A stretch of 64,000 nucleotides of DNA. It comes from JAJCYX01 sp965243825. Lineage in GTDB: Bacteria; Chloroflexota; Dehalococcoidia; Lucifugimonadales; Lucifugimonadaceae. The notes under the pieces are model-generated. The model did not search any database, was not told where the DNA came from, and was given only the letters and a program-made list of their open reading frames with translations. Positions 41,563 through 50,155 of this stretch are shown piece by piece. A program made the translations under genes and the position numbers. The stretch is taken from the NCBI GenBank assembly GCA_965243825.1, contig CBDEVT010000001.1:3100001-3164000 (forward strand), read 5' to 3'. Numbering within the stretch: position 1 is the stretch's first letter; the number at the start of each line of letters is the position of its first letter.

Positions 41563-42549
41563 TTACATGGCCGCTAATTTGCGCATCGCCTCAAGGATCT
41601 TCTCTGGAGACGGCATGAACGCAGCTTCCTGAACGGGGCTGAACGGCATTGGCGGCAGTTCAGGAGGCGTGACTCGCATTACCGGTGCGTCCAGATCATA
41701 AAACACCTCTTCGGCGATTATCGCTGACACTTCGGATGAAACGCTAACCGCCGGAGTGTCCTCTTGAACAATCATCGCCTTTCCTGTGTGGCGTGCAGCT
41801 TCCGAGATCGCCTCTCGGTCAAGCGGACGCAGGGTACGCAGGTCAAGTACGAGAGCCTCGATTCCATCCTGTTCCGAGAGTGCCTGCGCAGCCTGCAAGG
41901 TGTAGTGCAACATCAATCCATAGGTGATGACGGTGATGTCACTACCGTTGCGTTTCACATCGGCGAAACCGATCGGTTCTGCGTAGTCTGAATCTGGAAC
42001 CTCGCCTCGAACCAGTCTGTACGTCTTCTTGTGTTCGAGGAAAATGACTGGGTCGTCTTCCCGAATTGCCGAGACAAGAAGACCCTGCGCATCATACGGA
42101 GTGGCTGGAGCGACCACTTTGAGTCCGGGTGTGTGGGCGAACAGCACCTCGATGCTCTGCGAGTGATAAAGGCCGCCCCGAACGCCACCGCCATATGGCA
42201 CTCGAACTGTCATTGGAGCCGATTTGCGGCCATTGGTGCCGTAACGCACTCTTGCGGCCTCTCCGACGATCTGGTTGATGGCAGGCCATACAAAATCAGC
42301 GAACTGAATCTCAGCAATTGGCCGCATGCCGTTTACTGCTGCTCCCAGTGCGATTCCTGAGATCGAGGATTCCGCAAGCGGTGTGTCGATCACTCGCCCT
42401 TCACCGAACTCGTCAATGAATCCATCAGTAGCCAGGAACACTCCGCCTCTGTGGCCCACGTCCTCGCCCATGATGAAAATGTCCGAATCACGCCGCATCT
42501 CAGAGAGCATCGCGTGGCGAACTGCTTCGATGACCGTTTTCTCGCTCAT
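41563..42549 (-). CDS. 2-oxoacid dehydrogenase E1 component, beta subunit
   Basis: This 328-residue protein matches the E1 beta subunit: IFIMGEDVGHRGGVFLATDGF, DTPLAESSISGIALGAAVNG, IAEIQFADFVWPAINQIVGE and, later, VLDLRTLRPLDREAI, with the last part DTPAVSVSSEVSAI. It forms the active site with the alpha subunit and holds the pyrimidine end of thiamine diphosphate through the Glu in the first third. It overlaps E1 alpha by four bases. E2 follows 36 bases later. Confidence 0.93.
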   Translation of the reverse strand: MSEKTVIEAVRHAMLSEMRRDSDIFIMGEDVGHRGGVFLATDGFIDEFGEGRVIDTPLAESSISGIALGAAVNGMRPIAEIQFADFVWPAINQIVGEAARVRYGTNGRKSAPMTVRVPYGGGVRGGLYHSQSIEVLFAHTPGLKVVAPATPYDAQGLLVSAIREDDPVIFLEHKKTYRLVRGEVPDSDYAEPIGFADVKRNGSDITVITYGLMLHYTLQAAQALSEQDGIEALVLDLRTLRPLDREAISEAARHTGKAMIVQEDTPAVSVSSEVSAIIAEEVFYDLDAPVMRVTPPELPPMPFSPVQEAAFMPSPEKILEAMRKLAAM

Positions 42550-43559
42550 CGGGAATCACCTGCGGCAAAGAGATTCTCAAACATCGTGTCCGGAGATGGG
42601 TATGCCAGTGCATCAACTTCATCCGTGACCTCGTTCACCGTACGTTTGGCTTCATCACGTATCGTGGTGTCTTCAGCCTCGGTCAGCAAACCCTGGGAAA
42701 GCAACATTTCCTTCGTGATTTCAATCGGATCGCGGCTTTTCATGCCTTCAATATCGTCCTCAGGTCTGTACCGCGTATGGTCATCGTCAGTGGTATGAGG
42801 CAGCAGCCTTTCGACATTGGCTTCGATAAGCGTAGGCCCTTTACCGGCACTAGCTTTTTCGGCCGCTGCTGACACTGCCTCATACGTGGCGATCATGTCC
42901 GTTCCGTCCACGCTCACACCTGGAAAACCGTAGGCGGAAGCCCTGCCAGCAATGCTTTCGACTGGCATCTGCTTGTGAATCGGCACAGATATGGCATAGC
43001 GGTTGTTCTCGCACATGAAGATCACCGGTAGTTTATGGATGCCAGCAAAGTTCATGGCTTCATGTGTATCGCCCTGAGATGCAGCGCCGTCACCGAAGAA
43101 CACGATCGTGACAGCGTCAGAGCCCTTCATCTTGTCTGCAAGAGCAACTCCGACGGCATGCGGCAGTTGAGTAGCGACAACGTTTGAGAAGGAGAAGAGA
43201 TCAACCCTCGGGTGGGCACCGTGGAGTGGAAACTGGCGCGCACCGCTCATAGGATCACCGTCCTTGGCCAGAAATCCCTGCAAAAGCTCGGTCGGCGTCG
43301 TTCCAAGCGCCAGCATGGCTGTGAACTGCCTGTAGTAGATCAGAAAGTGGTCTTTTTCTGCGTCGAGAGCCTTGATCGTGCCCATCTGGGCTGCTTCGTG
43401 CCCTTGTGCCGAAGCAGCAATGGCTGCTTTGCCCTGTCGATTCAGCAGCCATACACGTTCATCGAGCGTGCGACTGAGAACCATCGTCCGATACATGTCG
43501 AGCAGGTCTTTCGACACAAGTCCAGCGGGTAGCGAATTGTCTTCATGAGATTGTGGCAT
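42546..43559 (-). CDS. 2-oxoacid dehydrogenase E1 component, alpha subunit
   Basis: This 337-residue protein binds thiamine diphosphate through the motif GDGAASQGDTHEAMNFAG, ending in MCENNRYAIS. The region HTTDDDHTRYRPEDDI near residue 270 is the usual loop at the active-site entrance. Together with the beta subunit it decarboxylates a 2-oxoacid and passes the acyl group to the lipoyl group of E2. It is the first gene of a four-gene run: E1 alpha, E1 beta, E2 and lipB. No E3 (dihydrolipoamide dehydrogenase) gene is in the window, so E3 must be encoded elsewhere. Confidence 0.93.
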   Translation of the reverse strand: MPQSHEDNSLPAGLVSKDLLDMYRTMVLSRTLDERVWLLNRQGKAAIAASAQGHEAAQMGTIKALDAEKDHFLIYYRQFTAMLALGTTPTELLQGFLAKDGDPMSGARQFPLHGAHPRVDLFSFSNVVATQLPHAVGVALADKMKGSDAVTIVFFGDGAASQGDTHEAMNFAGIHKLPVIFMCENNRYAISVPIHKQMPVESIAGRASAYGFPGVSVDGTDMIATYEAVSAAAEKASAGKGPTLIEANVERLLPHTTDDDHTRYRPEDDIEGMKSRDPIEITKEMLLSQGLLTEAEDTTIRDEAKRTVNEVTDEVDALAYPSPDTMFENLFAAGDSR

Positions 43560-43774
43560 CGGGGAATTATAGGGTTCACCTAAGTGAGTGGACGAGACAT
43601 CTCACGGAAATATGAGTCTGGGGAAGCGAAGACCATCGTTACACTTTCTGCTGAGCCCAGCACATGACCGACGGAAGAGCCTGAGCGCCTGTCTGGCAAC
43701 AGTAATGTTGCAGCAAAGAGGCTGCCCAGGATTTGATCCGTTGGCGTTCTCACAGATGGTTCATGGAGACGTTG

Positions 43775-44521
43775 ATGAAGCGTGGTATTTTCATACTTGC
43801 AATATCGATAATTGGGATTGCTGTGGTTGCTTGCGGCTCGGACGGCGATAGTCCCGGAGCCGTTCCAACGCACCCGTCTGGCATTCCTGTTGCCACAGCT
43901 ACATCAGGCGCGACACCGACGGTCCCACCAGAGCTATTCCGCATGCTTGAACCGGGGGATGATCCTGCCCCTCCAGTAGGCGCTTTGGATACCAGCAAAA
44001 CCTACACAGCCACGATCAAGACCGAGAAGGGCGATATCGTTATCGAACTCTTGGATGACATCGCTCCCATCTATGTGGAGAACTTTGTCAATCTGGCACG
44101 TGTTGGGTATTACGACGATTCGACATTCCACAGGGTCCTGGACAACTTCATGGCGCAAGGTGGAGATCCAACGGGGACCGGCTCTGGAGGTCCGGGTTAC
44201 AGGTTCCCTGACGACTTCCATCCCGACATGCTGCACGATGGCCCCGGCGTGCTCTCGATGGCCAACTCAGGTTTGAACACTAACGGCAGCCAGTTCTTCA
44301 TCACTCACAGAGCAACCGACTGGCTCAATCCGTACGAGAATGGGCAGTTAAAGCGATGTGGGCAGCGAGACGCTTCGGGACGCCCGATTTCATGTCATGC
44401 CGTCTTCGGACGAGTGACAGAGGGAATGGATGTGGTGTTGAGTCTCACCCTAAGGGACCCAAACCAGAACCCAGGCTTCTCCGGCGATACCCTCATCGCG
44501 GTTGAAATAACCGAGAGCTAA
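43775..44521 (+). CDS. Lipoprotein cyclophilin (peptidyl-prolyl isomerase) with Cys-containing insert
   Basis: This 248-residue protein starts with a lipoprotein signal (AISIIGIAVVACGSDG) and a Pro/Thr-rich spacer, then a cyclophilin domain at about 85-245. Catalytic residues are in TFHRVLDNFMAQGGDPTGTG and NTNGSQFFITH. After that motif there is an insert of about 25 residues with two cysteines (LKRCGQRDASGRPISCHAVFG), which could make a disulfide outside the cell. It probably helps folding of exported proteins. The ATG at 43775 has GGAG upstream. A cytoplasmic cyclophilin gene follows 52 bases later. Confidence 0.9.
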   Translation: MKRGIFILAISIIGIAVVACGSDGDSPGAVPTHPSGIPVATATSGATPTVPPELFRMLEPGDDPAPPVGALDTSKTYTATIKTEKGDIVIELLDDIAPIYVENFVNLARVGYYDDSTFHRVLDNFMAQGGDPTGTGSGGPGYRFPDDFHPDMLHDGPGVLSMANSGLNTNGSQFFITHRATDWLNPYENGQLKRCGQRDASGRPISCHAVFGRVTEGMDVVLSLTLRDPNQNPGFSGDTLIAVEITES

Positions 44522-44573
44522 TCAACTTCGATAAGTTAGTTACTTACGTCTTAAGTCAGAAAAGGAAAACAAC

Positions 44574-45080
44574 TTGGCAGACCAGTTGCAGCCGCCTACC
44601 GGTAATCTCGACACAAGCAAGTCGTATTCAGCAACATTTACCACTCCTCACGGGGAGTTCGATGTGCAGTTGTATGCAGATACGGCGCCTCGCACTGTTG
44701 AAAACTTCGTCAACCTTGCGAATGCCAACTACTACAACGGCACCACGTTTCATCGCGTGATTCCCGGCTTCATGGCCCAGGGTGGAGATCCCACAGGAAC
44801 CGGCAGCGGCGGGCCTGGTTATCGATTCGAAGACGAATTCCACCGATCACTGAGGCATGACTCTGCGGGAATACTCTCAATGGCCAATGCCGGACCAAAC
44901 ACGAACGGTAGCCAGTTCTTCATCACTTTCGGACCTACACCTCACCTCGATGGCGTCCATTCAGTGTTCGGCAAAGTCGTGAAGGGTATGGACGTGGTAC
45001 TGAGTCTGCGAGAACGCGACCCTGGTAGTGATCCTCGCCCTGGCGATGAGCTGATCAGTGTGGTCATCACGGCCGAATAG
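44574..45080 (+). CDS. Cytoplasmic cyclophilin (peptidyl-prolyl isomerase)
   Basis: This 168-residue protein is a plain cyclophilin without a signal peptide. The active-site text TTFHRVIPGFMAQGGDPTGTG and NTNGSQFFITFGPTPHLDGVHSVFGKV contains all usual catalytic residues. It is highly similar to the domain of the lipoprotein upstream (shared stretches such as GDPTGTGSGGPGYRF), so the pair likely arose by duplication. The start is a TTG at 44574 with AAGGAAA upstream. A strong terminator at 45111-45145 ends the transcript. Confidence 0.92.
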   Translation: MADQLQPPTGNLDTSKSYSATFTTPHGEFDVQLYADTAPRTVENFVNLANANYYNGTTFHRVIPGFMAQGGDPTGTGSGGPGYRFEDEFHRSLRHDSAGILSMANAGPNTNGSQFFITFGPTPHLDGVHSVFGKVVKGMDVVLSLRERDPGSDPRPGDELISVVITAE

Positions 45081-45110
45081 CCATCACGGATCGATTTAGA
45101 TCAAGTAACA

Positions 45111-45145
45111 AAGTGGCCTGCGACTCTTACGTTCGCAGGCCACTT
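45111..45145. terminator. Strong bidirectional hairpin terminator
   Basis: AAGTGGCCTGCGA and TCGCAGGCCACTT form a perfect 13-base stem with a nine-base loop between convergent genes. Short A/T tracts lie on each side. It likely ends both the cyclophilin transcript and the VWA-like gene transcript, whose stop is 22 bases away. Confidence 0.85.
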
Positions 45146-45167
45146 ATTAGTTTGTCGTTAGTGCGTA

Positions 45168-47213
45168 TTAGTCGTCTGCTGGTGCGAAGGCCAGGCTGAC
45201 GCTAGGTCGGCGCTCTCTGGTGAACGTGAGCAGCTTGCCGCTCACTCCGAGCCAAACGTCCTGGCCTAGATCCACAGTGGGGGGAGCCGGCCTCGAATTC
45301 ACTCTGAGGCTAGGAGCTTCTGAAGACTGGCTGTAGTCCAGCTGCGCACCGCTCCTGGTGAACTTGAACGTACCCGTGTGGAACGGCAAAGCGGGGATCT
45401 CGGAAGCGTGAACCGTGTCGGTAGACGTAAACCTCTTGATCCAGCCGCGCTTGAGGCTGCTGAAGTCGACGAGCAAGCCGTCCTGGTCGTCGTAGATGTA
45501 GCCGAAGGGCTTAACTCGCCTCGACTGCATAATCACCAGTACCAGCCCTACGAACGCCGCTACGCCAATCACGACCCACGCCCAGATTGGCAAACCCATG
45601 ACCAGGAATGGTCGCTCAGTGATCGTCGCATTGGACGAGATGGCGGGACCTGGAGTGAAGTAGTTCCGTTCCAGGTACTCCGTATTCAGCGCAACGCTCA
45701 CAGAGTAGTCGCCGCTTGCTGGCAGTACGCTTACGACGTCGAAAGCAAACGCTTTGCCGGGTTCGGGTTCGCTACGGGGCAGCACGGAGCCGGTCGTCTC
45801 TCCCTCTGCGCTCACGATCCTCACTGTGAACTCATCTGGAGAAGCCAGGTAAGGGAACTCACCTACAAACGTCTCGACTGTAGCCAAAACAGCCTCGTCT
45901 CCCTCGTGGACACTCACGTCGAACATGCGAGTGACACGAACGGATGGGAATAGCTCCGTCTTGTAAGAGCCAATCCCGGTAATCTCCGAATTGAGGTCCG
46001 CCCAGCTCATCGTGAGCGAAACGTCGTTGATGCCCTGCTCTTCAGGCGATGGCAATCGGACGCTGAAGATGCCGTCGTTGGCTGTTGCATCACCTGCAAT
46101 GCCTCCATCGTTCATCTGGAGAACGTTGGTGAAGCCGTCTGCCTGGCGAACTGCGGCCGTGATGCGAGTGCCCGGCACAGCGACGGGCTCGCCGTCGATC
46201 ACAGATGCTGCCGTGAGAAGACCTGGCTCTCCAATTGGCAACGGCGGCTGCTCAATAAGCTCAACGGTCAACGGCGTCCGTGCGTCGACGCCAGTGATCA
46301 GCTTGCCACGATCGCCACTTCCATTGGCTGTCCAGGATCCTGCCAGCGGCTCCATGATGCTGTAGATAATCACATTTGGAGACTGAATCACCTCAACGTT
46401 CTCAAGTTCAGATGTAACAAGCGTGCCGTTCGGCCTGAACAGGGCAACATCTGTTGAAGAGTTAAATCGCAGGAATGCGATCTTGGCGTTCTCAGTCATC
46501 GGAGCCACTTCAAACGTAGATGTGAGTTCAGCTCCGTTCAGTTCGGCATCGATCACGGTGCTCAGTTGAACTCCAGATGCCTCAAAGAGCAGTGATTGCA
46601 AGCCTTCAGTTGCTCCGAGATCGAAGTAACTACCATCAGACGAGGTCGTCAGTCGAGTCATCAGCGATCGCAGAGCTGATTCTGTGGAAAGAAGCGTTGC
46701 AACATCTATAGACCAGCCCTCGTTTGCATAGAGTTCACCGACACTATCCAAACGCGCTCCTGTGTTCTCAGATTCACCCAGTATTCGTCCTGGTGTCACG
46801 AGAACGATGCGGGAGCCTTGTGCAGCGTCCTGTCGCGATAGATATGAGAACGAGCTTGTCAGCACCTCAAACTGGTCCGAACGTACCGACGCTTCTGCTT
46901 GTTTGACCAGGTTGATCTGTTCCTGAGCTACTGTGACGATGTCGGTACCGGCTGGAGCAGTTACCGCTGGAGCTGCTTTCACGCCGTACCGGACGATGGC
47001 CATGTCACCGTCGCCGAGGTTTCCCGCAAGGGTCATCAAGGCCGTTTCCATCATGGCAAGATCAGCTGGCGAACTGGCCGCCCCTGTGTCAAGTGCAACC
47101 AGGGTGATCGGCTTGGCATCGTCAGCAGCCTGTGAACCGGCGTTGGCCGGTAGCGTCGAGGCAACGAAGACGATAGTGATGGCGATAAGAGCAATGACTG
47201 ATGGCCGGCGCAT
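45168..47213 (-). CDS. VWA-like exported membrane protein with C-terminal cytoplasmic domain
   Basis: This 681-residue protein starts with a signal peptide (IALIAITIVFVASTLPANA). Residues about 35-220 resemble a von Willebrand A domain, but the metal site reads ALDTGAASS instead of DxSxS, so it may not bind metal. A middle region follows, with NDGGIAGDATANDGIFSVRL, a motif of 'choice-of-anchor X' type domains. A membrane helix near 560-580 (IWAWVVIGVAAFVGLVLVIM) precedes a C-terminal part of about 100 residues rich in strands (GYIYDDQDGLLVDFSSLKRG). It looks like a surface receptor or scaffold. The ATG at 47213 has GGAGATC upstream. Confidence 0.78.
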   Translation of the reverse strand: MRRPSVIALIAITIVFVASTLPANAGSQAADDAKPITLVALDTGAASSPADLAMMETALMTLAGNLGDGDMAIVRYGVKAAPAVTAPAGTDIVTVAQEQINLVKQAEASVRSDQFEVLTSSFSYLSRQDAAQGSRIVLVTPGRILGESENTGARLDSVGELYANEGWSIDVATLLSTESALRSLMTRLTTSSDGSYFDLGATEGLQSLLFEASGVQLSTVIDAELNGAELTSTFEVAPMTENAKIAFLRFNSSTDVALFRPNGTLVTSELENVEVIQSPNVIIYSIMEPLAGSWTANGSGDRGKLITGVDARTPLTVELIEQPPLPIGEPGLLTAASVIDGEPVAVPGTRITAAVRQADGFTNVLQMNDGGIAGDATANDGIFSVRLPSPEEQGINDVSLTMSWADLNSEITGIGSYKTELFPSVRVTRMFDVSVHEGDEAVLATVETFVGEFPYLASPDEFTVRIVSAEGETTGSVLPRSEPEPGKAFAFDVVSVLPASGDYSVSVALNTEYLERNYFTPGPAISSNATITERPFLVMGLPIWAWVVIGVAAFVGLVLVIMQSRRVKPFGYIYDDQDGLLVDFSSLKRGWIKRFTSTDTVHASEIPALPFHTGTFKFTRSGAQLDYSQSSEAPSLRVNSRPAPPTVDLGQDVWLGVSGKLLTFTRERRPSVSLAFAPADD

Positions 47214-47686
47214 TGTGCAGGATCTCCATGTCGGCGCTGAGAGCGCTTTGAGCGGCTGACGAAGCGGTGATGACACTGTCGATTTTGCGTGCACTCTGGC
47301 TGTGAGCAGGCCTGAAAAGTGCTGTCTTTCGACCTCGACGGATGTCAGACAGATAACGCGGGACTCGACTGCGATCAACTTGGAGCAGCGTATTCGCAGC
47401 ACAAATTCCGGCGCAATTTGAGATCGTTGCGAGTTTCAGCCGATAAACGAGGATTTGCCGTGTAAACCATCTTCTTGGACCCGATGGATGAGGTCCCCCG
47501 AACCGGTGCCGGTGACGCTGAAAATTGCTCGGATACAAATTGACCCGGCGCATTACGCGGACTAGACTCCGGGCTCGCCGAACCACAGCGCATTCACAGC
47601 AACCCCAGCACCTTCTAAGACCAGATTGCTGCCCAGAGAAACGGGTAGAACGCGCCTCTTTTACGGACCCAGGGACAGGAAACGTT
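47214..47686. other. Intergenic region between VWA-like gene and enolase cluster
   Basis: About 470 bases between divergent genes hold no convincing gene; open frames here are extensions of the neighbours. A good promoter for the rightward genes lies at 47540-47568. The leader from there to the start at 47687 is about 115 bases; I see no known riboswitch or strong hairpin in it. Confidence 0.55.
47540..47568 (+). promoter_or_regulatory. Candidate sigma-70-type promoter for the enolase cluster
   Basis: TTGACC and TAGACT are separated by exactly 17 bases. The -35 box matches five of six consensus bases and the -10 box four of six. It precedes the first enolase-superfamily gene by about 120 bases and is the best promoter match in the window. 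Confidence 0.6.
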
Positions 47687-48928
47687 ATGAAGATCACCGG
47701 GCTGAAGACGACCGTGTACGAGTACCGAATGGCACGCCAGAGAGGCGACGCCAACTCCCCTTCCGGACGAAGTCGCGCAAGCGGGTGCGTGATCGAGTTG
47801 GAGACGGACGAAGGTCTGACCGGAGTAGCACTCGGCGGAGGTGGCGCACTTCCGCAGATCAACGGACTCGTCAACGGGATTTTGCTTGGCGAAGACCCAC
47901 GGCACGTAAAAGGCCTCTGGCAGCGGATGGTCGAACGCTACTTCAAAGGCGGGCACGACGGAATTGCCAATGATGCGATTTCGGTGCTGGATCAGGCTCT
48001 CTGGGACCTGAAGGCCAAAGCCAACGACGAACCGCTCTGGAAGACGCTAGGCGGCTCCGACCGGAAGGTGCTCTCTTACGCTTCCGGCCTCGACATGCCC
48101 CTGAGTGACGATGAGATATACGAGTTCTACGCCGGAATGGCCAAGAATCACGGCTTCAAGGGCGGGAAACTGAAGGTTGGACTCGACCAGGATATGGACC
48201 TGCGGCGTATCGAGAAGATGCGACAGGGTCTTCTGCACGCCACAGACAAACCGCAGCTTTATGTGGACGCAAACGAGTACTGGAACCCGAAACAGGCCAT
48301 CTCACGAGTTCGCGAGATGGAAGAACACTTCGACATCGCCTGGGTTGAAGAACCTGCCCGACGATGGGACTTCCTTGGATTACGGCGAATAGCGGATGCC
48401 ATCAAGGCTCCGGTCTGTGCAGGTGAGAACCTCGACACGCTTGGTGACTTCCTGCCCTACTTCTACAACCGCTCTGCAGACATCGTTCAGGTCAGCACCG
48501 GCATGACAGGCATCACCTGTGCCCTCCAACTGGCCGACGCTGCCTATGGATTTGAACTGCCGGTGACGATGGGCGGCTCTGGCGGATACCTGAACGCTCA
48601 CGTAGCAGCATCGTTGCCAAACTTCATGATCATGGAGGTCGGTGAGCCTGAACCTGAAGACGGTGTCTATACCACCGATATCAAATTTGAGGATGGATAC
48701 GCCATTCTTGGTGACCGGCCAGGAGTCGGCATTGAGATCGATCGAGAAGGACTTGAACGGCAGAGTGTCCAGCGCGTCTCGTTTGGGGCTGGGCCAAGTC
48801 CGTTCGGCAGGCGGCCGGGTGCTGGACTCTGGGAGTTCGCGCCGACAGAAGAGGAGAAAGCCGCTGCGGCGGCCGACGATGACAACTTCGTTCCGGCGCA
48901 CGCTGCCCAGAACACCGCGAAAGTCTGA
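47687..48928 (+). CDS. Enolase-superfamily (mandelate racemase/muconate lactonizing) enzyme 1
   Basis: This 413-residue protein has an N-terminal capping domain and a TIM barrel. The KxK pair is in GGKLKVGLD, the metal ligands are the Asp in YVDANEYW, the Glu in WVEEPARRWD and the Glu in CAGENLD, and a late His is in NAHVAAS. It is of the mandelate racemase group, likely a sugar-acid dehydratase or epimerase. The ATG at 47687 has AGGAAACG upstream. It is followed by a second, related gene and then by an Ldh-family gene, so the three probably form one catabolic operon. Confidence 0.87.
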   Translation: MKITGLKTTVYEYRMARQRGDANSPSGRSRASGCVIELETDEGLTGVALGGGGALPQINGLVNGILLGEDPRHVKGLWQRMVERYFKGGHDGIANDAISVLDQALWDLKAKANDEPLWKTLGGSDRKVLSYASGLDMPLSDDEIYEFYAGMAKNHGFKGGKLKVGLDQDMDLRRIEKMRQGLLHATDKPQLYVDANEYWNPKQAISRVREMEEHFDIAWVEEPARRWDFLGLRRIADAIKAPVCAGENLDTLGDFLPYFYNRSADIVQVSTGMTGITCALQLADAAYGFELPVTMGGSGGYLNAHVAASLPNFMIMEVGEPEPEDGVYTTDIKFEDGYAILGDRPGVGIEIDREGLERQSVQRVSFGAGPSPFGRRPGAGLWEFAPTEEEKAAAAADDDNFVPAHAAQNTAKV

Positions 48929-48984
48929 TCAGGAACCCTCCAACCCCACCACAGATACCTACGCCCCTCGCAAGAGACAAAACA

Positions 48985-50154
48985 ATGAAGATCACCGGAT
49001 ACAGACTGGAAAAGTACATACAGACGATGGACAGGGCAATTGGCGACGCCAACTACCCTCAGGGTGACGACCTGATGGCCTCTGCCCTGCTCTGGATCGA
49101 GACCGACGAGGGCATCTCAGGCGTTGCTCCCGCAGGCAATGATGCGGTGGAAGGCTTGTTCCACATCATCGAAGGACAGGACCCTCGAGGAGTCGTCGGT
49201 CTCTGGAAGAAGATGGTCGACTACGTCCACAAGGGCGGCAACGAAGGTGCTGTAAACGGCGCCATCGCAGCAATAGACGTCGCTCTCTGGGACTTGAAAG
49301 CCAAGATCAATGAGGAGCCGCTCTGGCAGACGTTAGGGGCTCGCGAGGGCCGCACGAAGGCCTATGCATCAGACATCGGATACAACCTGACGGACGAAGA
49401 GCTTCACGCCTTCTACTCACGTATGGCAGACGTCGGCGTCGATGCAGGCAAGATCAAGATCGGACTTTCGATGGAGGATGATCTGCGCCGCATCGGCATC
49501 ATGAAGGATGCGTTCTCTCGTAACAAGGAACGGCCGTATCTGAACATTGACGTCAACGAGTACTGGTCTGCCAAGCAGTCCATCAGGTACATGCAGGTCA
49601 TCGAAAAGGAGTACCAGATCCACTGGATTGAAGAGCCTGCAAGGCGCTGGGACTTCGATGGACTGAAGCAGGTTTCACGTGGTGTGACGGCGGCTGTCGC
49701 TTCAGGCGAGAACCTGAACGATATCGGCCAGATGTACCCGCTTATCTCTCAGCAGGCAATCGACATCGCGAACGTCAGTTTTGGCCACACGGGCATCACT
49801 GGTTGCCGACAGGTGGCGAACATGTGTTACGCCTATGAAATCCCTGTGACGATGATGAACTGCCCTGCGAACTTCATGGCCCATCTTGCGGCCGCCATAC
49901 CGAACCACAACATGATGGAAGTGGTTGATCCGGGCCGCGAGCACGCTCTGGCAAGCTGGGACAACCACATCGAAGACGGCTGGATAGTGTTGGGGAACGA
50001 GCCCGGGCTTGGTCTCAAGGTGGACGAAACGAAGTTGAAGGCACTTCAGGACAATCCACCTGACCGTAAGCCGGGCTTCCCGTTCCCGCGTCGTGAGGGT
50101 GCAGGTCTATACATCAAGGATCTGGAGCCGGGCGAGGTAGCCTGGAAAAAATAG
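48985..50154 (+). CDS. Enolase-superfamily (mandelate racemase/muconate lactonizing) enzyme 2
   Basis: This 389-residue protein is a close relative of the preceding gene product. The KxK pair is in AGKIKIGLS, the Asp is in NIDVNEYW, and the Glu residues are in WIEEPARRWD and VASGENLN; AHLAAAIPN lies where the first protein has AHVAASLPN. The pair shares openings (MKITG) and middle motifs (GALWDLKAK-like DVALWDLKAKINEEPLW), which suggests duplication with divergence. It likely acts on a sugar acid related to that of enzyme 1. The Ldh-family gene starts one base after its stop. Confidence 0.87.
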   Translation: MKITGYRLEKYIQTMDRAIGDANYPQGDDLMASALLWIETDEGISGVAPAGNDAVEGLFHIIEGQDPRGVVGLWKKMVDYVHKGGNEGAVNGAIAAIDVALWDLKAKINEEPLWQTLGAREGRTKAYASDIGYNLTDEELHAFYSRMADVGVDAGKIKIGLSMEDDLRRIGIMKDAFSRNKERPYLNIDVNEYWSAKQSIRYMQVIEKEYQIHWIEEPARRWDFDGLKQVSRGVTAAVASGENLNDIGQMYPLISQQAIDIANVSFGHTGITGCRQVANMCYAYEIPVTMMNCPANFMAHLAAAIPNHNMMEVVDPGREHALASWDNHIEDGWIVLGNEPGLGLKVDETKLKALQDNPPDRKPGFPFPRREGAGLYIKDLEPGEVAWKK

Positions 50155-50155
50155 G

